From assembly GCA_022749755.1 (NCBI GenBank), contig CM040441.1:20213475-20277474 (forward strand): a stretch of DNA of 64,000 nucleotides, written 5' to 3'. Made by a program: the position numbers and the translations under genes. This document shows, in pieces, positions 11,457 to 23,154 of this stretch (its first letter is position 1; each line of letters begins with the position of its first letter). The notes under the pieces are model-generated. The model searched no databases. It was not told the origin of the DNA and was given only the letters and a program-made list of their open reading frames with translations. The DNA comes from Azadirachta indica. Its lineage: Eukaryota; Streptophyta; Magnoliopsida; Sapindales; Meliaceae.

Positions 11457-12440
11457 TCATATACTTATTCCTTGATTCATGTTTTTCCATCTTGCAATAT
11501 ACTTTTTTTTATATAATTTGTTGTATACTTTGTTTAAATTTTTTTATCTTGAATTTTTTGACTCATGAAATTTGCTCGCCTCATACATAGTCACCTTGAT
11601 CACTATTACATTACATAGCTTTATTGTGTTAAATATGGCTCATATTTAGTGCTTGAATTGTATTTGTATATATTGTGCAGATTTGTTATGTTGTGATTTC
11701 TTTGATTTCCATTTGTTTTGGTTTCTTGATTTTTATAACATTGGTTTTTGGAAGAAAATTTATCACCTTCATGATAAGTTTTTCTCGCCATTATTAAACG
11801 AAGCATTGATCAACTATAGTCAATTTGGATGAAAACCATTGAAAGAGCCAAAAATCCTGGAAACCAAAATTGCAAAATTTTTCTCATGGTTCTATCAACT
11901 TCATTTTTCAAACTGGTTAACCAAAATTATTGCAAGCATTCTGCTTGGCTTTCGCCAAATCGAACCAATGGACCAAATATTGGAAAATGGCCCATCAAAT
12001 CAACCAAATCAGTCCACTGAATTGTCATAAATGATTGACTGAAATTCTTGGATTTCTTTACCTATGTAAAGCTGCCCAAAGCCTTTCTTCCTTATTTGTC
12101 CTAAACACTTTCTTCAAATTTGTTTTCAGTCATTTTTCAGTCATTTTTCATTTCCTAAACATCATACAACACATTTATATTATCCATTTCATCATTTGCG
12201 TCCAAAATAAAAAATAGCCATTTTTTAAACGAAAACCCTAGCTTTTTTGATACTATAAAATGAGGGTTTATGTGAGGGAATTAGGTGTTTAGCTAAAAAA
12301 GTAGTTGATAAGCTCTTTTTCTAAAGATAACAACTAAAGGGATACAAAAACACTACCATAAAGTTGCTACCAAAGGTGTAGAACTTCAAAAAATAATACT
12401 CACCACTCTATAAAAATTCTCTAAGAGATATAGAATTTAA
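11457..12440 (+). repeat. 3' untranslated tail and probable 3' LTR relic of the copia element
   Basis: No gene is present. Around 11940-12020 the sequence accaaatattggaaaatggc followed by cccatcaaat resembles the 5' LTR near 5760-5800 (accaaaatattggatatttt, cccatcaaactag), suggesting a degenerate 3' LTR. Its edges cannot be placed. Overlapping open frames here are not credible genes. Confidence 0.4.
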
Positions 12441-13029
12441 AATATCAAAATTTTATTAAACTCAACTCAAAACAACTTGATTTTAGAATTACATACTTAA
12501 GATTTTTATATAGGTTTTTGCAAGGAGAAAATATCAAAGGCTAAGCCTATAACCACTAGAAAATTTCAATGGATAGGCCATCAACCAACACTTAACATTG
12601 ACAAACTAATATAAAACATTTAAAACTCTTTGAAAATAAACCAAAACAAGTAAGATTTTGAATTACATCTCACCAAATCTTCTAACATCTGGAAATTAAA
12701 TAAAACATATTGACTTTAAACTAAAATATCTTTAAAATCTGTGCATATAGAATTTTGTCTTGAAAATGAACAGGTTGTGAAAAAGTGTCAAAGGTTCTTT
12801 AGAGAACTCTAAATTGAAAGCCATAAAATTAGTTAGAAAGCTTACTTGTCCATCTTTCTGGAAATGCCAACTATATTCAAAAGTTACCTTCCAATGAATA
12901 CAATTTAAAATTTGAAATTACCCCTATGATGGTGTCTTCACAAGTTAGTAAATTAGTGTAATATTTTTGAATTTATTAGTACTTAAATTCTGCTCTTGAT
13001 GTTCGGACACTCCATATCAATCTCCCTTG
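12441..13029. other. Spacer, probably the 3' tail of the gypsy relic
   Basis: AT-rich sequence downstream (in minus orientation) of the gypsy integrase end. No protein motif, RNA gene or clear repeat boundary is seen. Confidence 0.3.
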
Positions 13030-14560
13030 GTTGAAAAAGACTTGATCTTGACTCTATATGGTTTTGATCTTCATAGTATAGAGATAAATCCTAAATGTTG
13101 AATGTAAAGGAGACACTATAACTTTCTGGTAACTCAATCTTGTAAGCATTTTCTCCAATATGTTGTAATACCTTAAATGGTCCATCAGCTTTAGACTTGA
13201 GTTTAGCATATTTTTCAAGTCAAAAACGTGCTTTTGAAGATGTACCCAAACTAAATCTCGTTCTTTGAACTCTATATGCTTACGATGCTTATTTGCAGTA
13301 AGTCAATATTTCTCATTTTATTTCAGAATTCTGTCACAAACCTGCTCATGAAACCTTTTGATACTCTTACCCTTTTCTTCGACATCTCCACTAAAATATC
13401 GATGACTTAGAAGTAAGGCTAAGTCCATCGGACTAATAGGATTTTGTTGTGAACAATCTAAAATGGGCTTTTACCAGTAGATTGAATAGTCGATCGATTA
13501 TAAGCAGATTCAAGTTGAGGCAAAATAATATCCCATTGTTGGATGTTCCTACCAACATAACTTCGTAAAAGATTTCCCAAACTTTGATTTGTGACTTCTA
13601 TTTGACCATTAACTTGAGGATGATGAAAAAACCTAAAATTGAGACTGGTGTCAAGTTTTCTCTATAGTGTTTGCCAACAGTGACTTAGAAATTTGGAATC
13701 TCAATTTGGAATGATGGTTTTTGGAATACTATGTGGTTTCACTATCTCTTTGAAATATAAATCAGCCACATTTGAAGCATCTGCTGCTTTGTTGCATAGA
13801 ATAAAATGAACCATTTTAGAAATCTTTCCACTGCCACCATGATAGAATCTTTATTTCTTTGCTAGTTATTGATTAATTTCAAAGCTTCATGATGAGAATA
13901 TAAAACAAATGGTTGCAATAAGAGGTATTGATTCCAATGTTCCAAAGCTCTACAAATAGCATAGAACTCATTGTCATAAGTTGAATATTTCTGCTTTGCG
14001 TCATTCAGCTTTTCGCTAAAGAAAGCGATGGATCTACCCTCCTGACTTAGAATAGCTATAATTCCAACGCTAGAAGCATCACATTTAACTTGAAAAGTTT
14101 TGTTGATATCTAGAAGTGCAAGTATAGGGGCTTCAGTTACCTTTTTCTTCAAAAATCCTTTGTGCTTCACTTGTCCACTTGAATGAATTAGCTTTCAAAC
14201 ATTCACTGATAAAAGCAACGATGGTGCTGAAACCTTTAATGAATTGCCAATAAAATGATGCTAATCCATGGAAGCTTTAAATGTTATGAAGAATTAAAGG
14301 TGTTGGCCAAGATAGAATAGCTTCTACCTTTTTTGGATCCATCTGAATTCCTTTGCTAGACACCACATAGCCTAGAAAGATTAGGCTATCAATAAGGAAG
14401 CTGCACTTCTTCAAATTTGCATATAATTTTTACTCTCGTAATGTGCTAAAAACCATGTGAAGATGCTGCAAGTTTGTGTCTCATCCTTGCTATACCTAAG
14501 AATGTCATTAAAATATACAACAACAAACTTTGCAATGAAAGGCTTAAAAATATGATTCAT
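13030..14560 (-). pseudogene. Ty3/gypsy pol relic (chromovirus-like)
   Basis: On the minus strand, high to low coordinates show the end of reverse transcriptase (IKGFSTIVAFISECLKAN near 14240-14190; FKWTSEAQRIFE near 14185-14150), then RNase H-like FQVKCDASSVGIIAILSQEG at about 14095-14040, followed by FFSEKLNDAKQKYSTYDNEF and HHEALKLINN ending at 13862. It then jumps directly to integrase: DSIMVAVERFLKW near 13840, ADLYFKEIVKPHSIPKTII near 13770, DSKFLSHCW near 13680 and HHPQVNGQIEVTNQSL near 13610. The linker and the zinc-binding start of integrase that normally separate RNase H from the core are missing, so there is an internal deletion at about 13860. The C-terminal part continues to about 13040 with stops. 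It is an inactive relic; clade assignment is tentative. Confidence 0.85.
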
Positions 14561-15198
14561 AAGGGCATAAAAGTACTAGGAGCAATAATCTTTAATACAA
14601 GGAATTATATATAACAGGAGTCACATAAACAAAATGGTATTATAGATGGAGATATATACCAAATGAAAGGTACATGTATTTCTATAAATGGGGACCTTAT
14701 ATTAGAATAAAGGATGGCAAAAAAATATTGTTAGCCTTTCTTCATCTCCCATCACTTTCCAAAATTTTATTACAGAATAATATTTTTTTTTATTTTGTTC
14801 TATGATTCTATATTTAAAAATACACTCTGTCAAATCAACGTTACTATATCTTGAAGGAAAAATTGTCCTAAATTTGTTTTGTACCATGACATTGTCTTAT
14901 AAGGGCAAGAATTTTCTTCAAGAACATTGCAATAATGCATATCCTTAGCTTATGACTTTTCTAATATTATTCTTTGCATCATCAAATTTTATTCAGTAAG
15001 AAAAGTGGGTATGTAAAACAAAGTCCTTCAAGACACAAAAGAAAATGTGTTATGAGTTAATCTTAATCATTGACTTCAAAAAAGGGCGAAGACTTGGATT
15101 ATATGTGCTTTTCTCAACATTAAAGCTCCACAAGTGCTTCCAATAAGTGGAGAATTTAACTCACATTGCTGCAGGAAAAAAGAGAATAATCTTAAATC
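14561..15198. other. Spacer, nothing recognised
   Basis: AT-rich sequence between the gypsy relic and the LRR pseudogene. Short open frames on both strands have no family resemblance. It may include the 5' flank of the LRR gene (15100-15198), but no convincing TATA element is placed. Confidence 0.3.
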
Positions 15199-16112
15199 AT
15201 GGAGACTAGTGAATTCTCCAATATTTATTCAAGATTGGTGTTGACATCTGCTATTTGTCTTTTATTTTTACGCCGTGTTTCTGCTATACCTGAATTAAAA
15301 AGGGAAGCTTTGGTTAGAAGTGGTTGGTGGAGCAACAATATTATTAGTAGCAACTCTTCAAAATCATTGTGGTTGGAATGGTATCACTTGCAATTCGACT
15401 GAAAGTATCACTAAAATAGACTTACATGGAAATAGAACAGGACGGGAGCTTGGCCGAGTCAACTTCTCTTGCTTTTAGAATCGGGAATATTTGGATCTTG
15501 AGTCAAATAAATTTTTTGGAAGCATTCCATCATAAATTGGTGCTCTTTTAAAACTCAAATTTCTTAATCTAAATGACAATAATCTTAGAGGTGAGTTACA
15601 ATTTCATGTGAAATTATTTGCTTGCTTTCTTGAATTTCTCAGTTTTGATTCTAATTAATCTTACAAATGATTTGCAAACTTCATTGAAACATATTTATTA
15701 GTTAATAAATATTTTATTAATGGACATTTTTACTCTTCTCTCTCTATAGATATATATATATATATATTATTCAATCACAGGTGCAATTCCACCAAAAATT
15801 GGAAGCCTTTCTGCTTCTGGCAAGTAATAATCTAACAGGATATCTGCCTTCTAACTCCAGGACACTTAATAATTTGACTTATTTATTCCTCTCTTCTAAC
15901 CAACTCAATGGCTCGATTCCTCCAGAAAGAGGAAGTATAACAAGACTGAATTAGCTAAATCTTTCCTCAAATCTCCTCTCTGGGCAAATACCGATCACAT
16001 TTGGACAATTCTTAAGTCTTGCAATTCTAGATCTCTCTAATAATAGGCTTAGTTGTCCCATTTCATCAAAGATCGACAACCTTATAAAGCTTTATTTTCT
16101 TGATTTGAGGTA
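15199..16112 (+). pseudogene. Truncated LRR receptor-like protein gene
   Basis: The start METSEFSNIYSRLVLTSAIC is followed by hydrophobic LLFL, a plausible signal peptide, then REALVRSGWWSNNIISSNSS, the LRR N-terminal cap typical of MIK2/At4g08850-like receptor kinases. An extra A in the run near 15359-15363 shifts the frame. After it come HCGWNGITCNSTESITKIDL and leucine-rich repeats (LNDNNLRG; LASNNLTGYLPSN; NNLTYLFLSSNQLNGSIPPE; LNLSSNLLSGQIPITFGQFL; LAILDLSNNRLS). A GT-AG interval (15591-15780) joins LRG to AIPPKIG in frame and may be an intron or inserted DNA. Further shifts follow near 15815. The gene stops after about six repeats, where LTR sequence abuts; no transmembrane or kinase domain is present. 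In intact relatives the LRRs sense extracellular ligands. Confidence 0.82.
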
Positions 16113-17230
16113 TAAATTTCATCAAAATAATGGGTTGTAAGTCTTAAGGCTAACAATCCTCCCCTTTTTTATGGTGACAAACCATTTATTGCCCAAAGAA
16201 ACATAATGCATAAATGGAACAAATATTACACATCCAAAATTCATGCTTCCCCTTAATTATAGTATAAGTGAAAAGCACAAGAGCATGTAAATAAGCATTT
16301 CAACTCAAGCAATGGCAATCAATTACACTACTCCCCCCTTTATTATCATCCAAAAAAAATCAAATATTCGAGTATGATAACAATATTTAAAAAATATGTT
16401 TTAGAGGTATTTTGAAGATTTTCAACGTAGAAGATCCACCTAAAATTTTGAACAAATGCAATTAAATACAACAATGGAAGAATATAAGATTAAGCTATTA
16501 AGAATTTCTTCCCCTTTTCGTTTCAAGAGTGCAAACAATGAAATACTGCATACCATATTCATAAATCAAAAAGCACTCATCATGTGAAATTAATGCAACA
16601 CGCAATGAAATTAGAAACACATCTCTCCCTAAGTGTATTGCATACAATAGGATACTTCCCTCGTTTACATATCAAAACTTAGAAGAAAATAAGATCAACC
16701 TAGTAATTTGTTTCTACCCCTTTGTATACCAAAAATGTGCATTACAGACAAATTTAAATCAATCAAAGTTATACATAGATCAAAAATGCACATATCATGT
16801 ACCATTAATGCAAGTCAAAAGGATAAAACAATTTCTTTTCAAAGTGTATTACATATTACATGATTCTCCCATTTTTACACATTAAAACTTAGAAAAATGA
16901 AAATATTGCAAAATGTTTCCTTTTTGACAAATAAAAAACACTTTTGCAATAATTTCACTTCTCTCCCCTTTTCAACATTATCAAAAACAACTAACAAAAA
17001 ACAAAAGCTTTCATGAACTTCGTTCATAATATTTATCATCAAAACAATGCATCGAACATAAGAAAGAGCAAGAGCACTTCTATACACAATCACCATTTTA
17101 CATCCACATACTCTTCTCCTCCTTTTTCTTTCATTCATAGCCTCAACACAATATGGATAAGTCAAAACAAGAGAATGTATAGATGAAAATGCATTCAAAT
17201 TCAACACAAGAGATAATCACTTCTCCTCCT
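16111..17230 (-). mobile_element. 3' end of a Sirevirus-like copia element with repeated polypurine tracts
   Basis: On the minus strand an LTR start tgttagccttaagacttaca lies at 16155 and reads to about 16111, where it is truncated against the LRR pseudogene. Directly upstream of it is a polypurine tract (plus-strand atcctcccctttttt, 16156-16170). More PPT-like clusters (plus-strand ctccccctt or tctcctcctt type) recur at about 16331, 16508, 16865, 16962, 17108 and 17221. Two stretches about 210 bp apart (16568 and 16781; 16636 and 16840) look like diverged copies of one unit. Repeated PPT-like motifs before the 3' LTR are a known feature of Sireviruses. The LTR terminus is shared with the solo LTR that ends at 38944. 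No protein domain is visible in this piece. Confidence 0.6.
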
Positions 17231-17289
17231 TAATAAATTGTATATCATATAAATATCAAACATAACAAATGTATCCTTAATCGATAATA

Positions 17290-17760
17290 CAATCATCAAA
17301 ACAATGAATACATAATCCAAATGCCTAATTTTTTTTCATTAAAGTTAACCCTAAATACAGTTGGACATATAACTCTTATCAAAGCCATTGGTTCACGGAC
17401 TTTATCTATTCTTTCAATATATTTTTTAGCTCGCTGACCTTCTTTAGAGCAAACCCAACTTCTTAATGTAATTACACCATTATCATTTTGCCTAATATCA
17501 TCCTTCCCAACACTAAAACCCATTACATTTAAGTATGTTGTACAGAAATTTGCTGCATCTTTAACACTTTAAAAATCCATTTCGATTTCATTTTCAATAG
17601 TTAGCTGGCACATGCTTGTACCATTATTATCAACAGAGTTGGAAGTACCCTAGATACCATGTTACATTTTTGCCATTGTTGTGGACAGAATTGAATTATA
17701 GGTCATAGAAATATGCAACTCCACATCTTCTGAATTTTTACTAGTACCTACTAATGCAAA
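17290..17760 (-). pseudogene. FAR1/FHY3-type DNA-binding domain relic
   Basis: The minus strand encodes SVKDAANFCTTYLNVMGFSV, then GKDDIRQNDNGVITLRSWVC and SKEGQRAKKYIERIDKVREP, then ALIRVICPTVFRVNFNEKKL. This is the FAR1 N-terminal WRKY-GCM1-like zinc-binding domain, which in FHY3/FAR1 proteins binds promoters of phytochrome-A signalling genes and derives from MULE transposases. The expected final His-X-His ligands just after GIWI are missing, and the following MULE-type and SWIM domains are absent. The 5' part (17560-17760) is partly readable with stops. It is a relic of either a FAR1-related gene or a MULE. Confidence 0.75.
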
Positions 17761-18829
17761 CGAATTATATTAAGATTACCTCTGTTAGTATAGACATTGA
17801 AACTATAAAATTGCTTAATGATAGACAAAAAATTAAAAAAAAATTACAATCTCTAATCACATGCATATTTTTTAAAAATTGAGTAATTTGTCACAATATA
17901 TTATTAAATCAAACAGCGGGTAATTTTTAAAAAAGCAATGAATTTAGAAAATTACTTCAAATAATTAATGAACCTAAATATGCCCAAACATATATTAAAA
18001 ATAAAAAATTACTACAAGCATAGATGCAGTGTTATGTAATTAAACAATAAAACAAGCATGACACCCATACGTTTCATTTAGTTGCTCTAAGAAAACAAAT
18101 CAGACATGTACACTGCACAAGCACTAAAATTCTAGCTTTCTTAAGATTTACGATTTTTATCTAAACGTGTGCATATTTCTTGAATTCTGGTATAGAAAAA
18201 CTACTACTGCTTTACAATATGAAACAACTTATTTCTCATTGAAGTAAAATAACTAAAATTACTTGTACCTTTTCTATTATGTATAGTGTGTAATTTTCTT
18301 TTTCTTACCTACAGAAAATGGAAGCTAGATGTTTCAATAAAGTATCACATCTTGTAAATGTCCAATTAAACTTCAAGTATCTTTTCTAATTAATCTTGTA
18401 AAATTTGCTTAATTTCTTATTTCATTTCTTTCATTCAACAAATTATAATTTTTATTTTATGAAATAGGTATTAATAAAAGCATTGATTTATATAAATTCT
18501 TATTATATGGCATGAATCAATATTGCACTTCAATGCAACAAATAGGAAAAAAACGAAGAAAATAACAAAACACAACTGACCTTGCTGATCAAACGTCATG
18601 ATATTTGTGGAATGATGTCACTTAAAATATAATACAACTTAGAAATTGCAGGTTAGAACATTGGTAGAAAGAAAAGGGCAAGTGGCTGAGAGGATAAAAT
18701 TTTAAATTCATATTTTAAAAAAAGTAAACTATTGAATGGTTTATCTAATTCCAGAACAAAGAATAATGAACGCATATTATCATTTATCTCCCTTATACTT
18801 TTCAAATTTTCAGTTACATAATATAATAG
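17761..18829. other. AT-rich spacer, nothing recognised
   Basis: No gene, RNA or element boundary is identifiable. The 102-codon open frame at 18653-18961 on the minus strand is AT-driven and overlaps the tandem repeat. Confidence 0.3.
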
Positions 18830-19700
18830 TAAATTAACATCAAACTGATAAATGACAATATTATAGTTAGAAATAATACAAAAGAATATAAATGTAACAT
18901 AAAAAGTTAAAAATAAAATATAAAGCCAACAAAAAAGACTAAATACGAATATTGATTTCATGCATTCAACGAAAAAAAAATGTAAATGTATTGAGATAAA
19001 TATAAATTAACATTAAATTATCAAATTATAACAGTACAATTTTAAACAAAACAAAAAATTGTAATTGTGACATGTAGATTATAAATCTACATAAAATTTG
19101 TAATCTTTCACATAAAAAATTAAATTATAATATAAAACTTGTATATAAAATATAATACTTCTAAAAAAAAAAAAAATAAAATTAATAATAATAAGCCAAC
19201 ATAAAAGAGTAAAAAAAAACATCAATTTCATACATTCAATATAAAAATTGTAAATATATTGAGATAAATGTAAATTAATATCAAATTATCAAATGACAAT
19301 AATGTAGTTATAAACATAACTTAAAAAATGTAATTATAACGTAAAAGTTACAAATACACATAAAATTTATAATCTTCATACTAAAATTAAATTATAATAT
19401 AATGTACAATGAAATACTTATAAAAGTTAAAATTAAAAATAATGTGTCAAACATAAAAAATAAAAATGAACATCAATTTTATAAATTCAACAAAAAATGT
19501 AATTGTGATGAAATAAATACAAATTAACACAAATTTTAAAAAAAAAATTATAGTTTTATATGGAACAAACGGATGTAAATGTGATATAAAGTTTGTAAAT
19601 CAAGATTCTAGTTGTAATCCCGATATAGAAAAATGAATTACAATCAAAAAGTTGTATAAAAAATACAATACTTATAAAATTATAACAATAGTTACAAAAC
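18830..19700. repeat. AT-rich tandem repeat, unit about 250-270 bp
   Basis: Successive copies share aagccaacataaaagag, catcaatttcatacattcaa, gagataaatgtaaattaa, caaatgacaataatgtagtt and aaaatttataatcttc in the same order. The marker agccaac/gtcaaac falls at about 18924, 19193 and 19444, giving spacings of 269 and 251 bp. A partial copy precedes at 18830-18920. Three full and at least one partial diverged units are present. The function is unknown; unit length is in the range of plant satellites, but the array is short. Confidence 0.75.
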
Positions 19701-21140
19701 TTAAACATAGTTTTAAATTATTATTATCATTATTATTATTATATAAATAAAGTATATGTAATACATAAATATATTTTTTTTTTTTTTAAACATATAGGTA
19801 TGCTTTACAAACAATGATTAACAGTTTTTTTAATTTATTTTAATTATTTACATAAGTTTATCTTTCATGTGTACTATTCAATTTTCCTCATTCTTTTCTT
19901 TTTTTCTCGGTTGCATGACATTAGATAAAATATCATTTTACCAATACTAAATGTCAGTAATTTAATAATAGCATCCTTATTATATCAAATTGAATTTGCA
20001 TTACATGTGATTAAGATTTTTTAAATTTTATGTTCATCACAATTAAAATCGATTTTATAAAATTAGATTAATTTATATTTTACTTTTTTTAATTATCATT
20101 TTCAAAATTCCTTGTTTATAATTGTAAAATTTCTTACATACCTTTTTTCAATCACAATTTATCGGTTTTAAGATATTCTCAATTCTTTTTTTATTAATGT
20201 GATATTAGTTATAGGGTTATTTTATTATACTATTTATTCTTAACTATTTTAATAATATTTAAATCTTCAAATCAACATATGTATTTCATTAATTCATATG
20301 AATACAATCATCATAAGTAATACATAAGATGTTTCTTACTTTCTAATACTGATTTTAAGTTCTTATAATTTATTTTATCATTAATAAGTTTTAAGAAAAA
20401 TAAATAAAGAATATTCATTTTGATAATATCTAAATTAATATTTTTAAAATAGAATAATCTTAGTATGCATAACACATTGTTTAACATTAAATTTCAATTA
20501 TAATATATTAATTTGTATTTCAAATATATTTTTAAAAAATAAATTATAACAAAATAACTTTAATATTTCAAAAAATAAAAAATAAGGAAAATTAAATTGT
20601 CTAGATTTTTCTTGCAAAACTTTTATGAGTTATTGATATTAGGATTTTTTATCTAGTACCATAATTTTCCTTATTTTTATAAAAAAATTAATTTTTTTGG
20701 TAGTTTATCTATTTCATACAAATTTTTTTTTGTACGAAGTGACAAGATAATTATAATATTGTCATGTATCTCATATAATTTATTTTTCTTTTATCTCCAT
20801 GAATTTTATCATTTTGAATGAAACTATTTCCTTGTATTGTCATTTTAAGTAAAAAAACTTGTTCCAATGCTTAAGTATCAATCAATGGTAATTATATCCC
20901 TAAATCAATCCTAGTAATCAAACACAACTGAATAAAATTATATTCTCAGTTTAAGCATTCATTTCAGGATCAGATCATGGAAACCAAAGAAGGCAATCTC
21001 ATTCTCAGTTTGTTCTCAAAGAGGGCAAAAGAGGAACTAAACAACCAACAGATAACACGATTCCTGATAGCCACTCTCCATATTTCTTTCATCTCTAATT
21101 ATATTCAATCCTCAATTCACACAATTCAGAATTGAAAATT
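19701..21140. other. Very AT-rich spacer and probable downstream flank of the 21.6 kb gene
   Basis: Homopolymer and ATT-rich sequence without recognisable genes. The segment after about 21140 probably belongs to the 3' untranslated region of the minus-strand gene that ends at 21593; a possible minus-strand aataaa signal (plus-strand tttatt) lies near 21264. Confidence 0.3.
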
Positions 21141-21592
21141 CAGAATTCAATCTCTCAATGAGCAAAATAAGTTGCTGAAATGTTATTTCTTTACAAGCTA
21201 GTGGCCAGCAAAAGTCTCAGAAATACAGAGCATTTGAAGTACAGACACAACTTTACATTGTTTTATTTGATTGTTCTCATCATCTGATCATTAATCAAAC
21301 TGGTTCCCACCAGTGCCAATACTCTGTTCGTAGTAGGTACTAAAACGAATTGACATACAGGAAGAATTAGCATTGAACTAAATTGAACAATAGAAGCTGT
21401 AATCTTTGAATGATGAAGAGGCCTCCTCAAGAATGAATGTCTACCACTCTATCTTAAGAAGACTTGCCAATCAAAAGGTAAAAGGAAAGCGTTTCTCTGA
21501 AGAAAGAAATGAAAAAAATCATTAACAGAATCTATCTGTACAAAAAGGACTGCAACCCAGCATCTTGGGGCAGGGCCAATTACTTGCTGCAC

Positions 21593-23066
21593 CTACATGA
21601 TCAGCTTGTGGTAGCAGTTTCCTCCCAGGAGAAGAATATGATATCCTGAACCACATGGGCACTTGAAATGAATGATTAACAAATCCCCTTTCCTCTCCAC
21701 ACTCACGGATTCATTCAAACCTTCCTCAGAATTTTCCTACACAACAGTAAACAGCCATTTCATCATTACAAATCAAACTAATTAACGGGCCTAAGTCAGT
21801 TTCGTTGGCAATTAAATACAAACTAACAAGGATAAGTACATGAAAGAATATCAATATATACCATTGCTGAATCATTATTGTTGTTATGATTGCGTGGGTT
21901 CTCATTTTGCCTGCTCATAGATGCATTGGCACTGTCTGCCTCAGAACCCAAATGTTCATCCCACTTTTGACTTATCTCCCTCACGCATTGCCCCATCTTC
22001 CTCAGCCGCTGCAACATTAAAACCGAAAACGGAGAAGAATTTTTATCCAGACTTAAACCCCCAAAATACAGAATTGAAATCAAACTGAATGACAACATGA
22101 TAGCCACATTTGACCCAAGAATCTTTACCGAGTGACATGAATGTCTGATTAAAATCAAACTATAATTAGAAGACTCCAATAACCAGAATATTAATTGAAG
22201 ATCACATTTATAAACAATAATCCAAGAAGTTCAGTAAAAAGCATATTCGATCCAAGAAGTTCACCAAGTGACACGACTTAAAACTATAATCAAGATCACA
22301 TTTATAAACAGTACCGCAGAGGTTAGGAAATTCAGAACATAAGAAACTAATCACAAGAGCTTTAAACTGAAAATACAAACAGAGACTCTCAAATCAACAA
22401 ACCCAGTAATGTTTATCTAATTACACAATCAAGAAAGCATAAATCACATGATAAAGCGCGAATCTTGATAATTATAGAGCAAAAAGAAGAGAAGAAAACC
22501 TCTGCTTCTCGGCTCTCGCTCGAACTGGAAAACGTCTTGGCCGGGGATGGCGTGGGATCTGACACTGACCTCCTCAAAGTGGGTGGCCGTGGTGGTAACT
22601 TAGCCGAAGCAATGGTATTCGACGATGGAGTTCCAGGGCGCTCTATCTCCGGATTCGGCGGCGGGGAAAGTGGGGGTTCCTCGACGACAGGCGCGAGGGG
22701 TGGGCTGGAGGGATCAGAAACACAACGGCGGAGAAAGGGTTCATTCTCTTGGGGCGGAGGCGAAAGAGGAATCTTGCAGAATCCCGAGAGAGAGTTGGTG
22801 TAATTGTCGTTGTAGCTGGGTTTCTTGGGGTTGGGTTCGTGGGAGGAGGAGGGATTCTCAGAAGAAAAGCGTTTGTGGGACCCAGAAGAGAAAGAAGAGG
22901 CGGAAAAACGATGACAGCCGCAGGAGTTACATGGGGGCCGGTTAGCTAGGTGGGGATGAAAGAATCGGTCGGTGGATTCGTGGACGACGGCGGCTTCTCG
23001 GAGGAGGAGGTGGTCTTCTTCAGCTTCTTCTTGTTGTGGGTGGTTGGGGAGCGATTCTCTACTCAT
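21593..23066 (-). CDS. Uncharacterised plant protein, 285 aa, three exons
   Basis: Exons: 23066-22500, 22008-21862 and 21736-21593, all joined in phase 0 with GT-AG introns (splice donors gag|gttttc and atg|gtatat; acceptors ttgcag| and gtgtag|). The first ATG, at 23168, is in frame but lies beside the TATA box, so MSRESLPNHPQQ at 23066 is preferred. Residues 1-189 are Ser/Pro-rich and probably disordered, with a Cys cluster CNSCGCH (46-52) and two copies of the motif RR[C/S]VSDP (113-119 and 165-171) that look like phosphorylation-site repeats. Exon 2 (190-238) is a charged helix, RLRKMGQCVREISQKWDEHL. Exon 3 ends FKCPCGSGYHILLLGG...YHKLIM, a conserved-looking Cys-rich tail with CPCG at 264-267. 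No signal peptide or membrane segment is seen. I do not recognise a characterised family. Exon base composition is far richer in GC than the flanks, supporting a real gene. Confidence 0.85.
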
Positions 23067-23145
23067 TCTGTTTGTATCTTGAATTCTTTGTTGATCGTTG
23101 ATCGATTGGTGTTTGCTTTTTAGGAGCAAAATTGGGGGTTTAGAG

Positions 23146-23154
23146 ATTTTATAT
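23146..23154 (-). promoter_or_regulatory. TATA box of the 285-aa gene
   Basis: Minus-strand atataaaat lies 80 bp upstream of the chosen ATG, giving an expected transcription start near 23120 and a 5' leader of about 55 nt. This position argues against the upstream in-frame ATG at 23168. Confidence 0.6.

Noticed and set aside
16600..17000. CRISPR-like array or tandem regulatory array
   Set aside because: The repeats are diverged, irregularly spaced and in a plant retroelement; the PPT explanation fits better and CRISPR is not expected in plant DNA.
16875..17207. 110-codon minus-strand open frame as a gene
   Set aside because: It falls in the PPT-repeat region of a copia 3' end, with low-complexity, hydrophobic AT-driven residues and no family resemblance.
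22465..22949. Plus-strand open frames of 66-112 codons
   Set aside because: They are antisense shadows of exon 1 of the minus-strand 285-aa gene, whose splice sites and composition are convincing.
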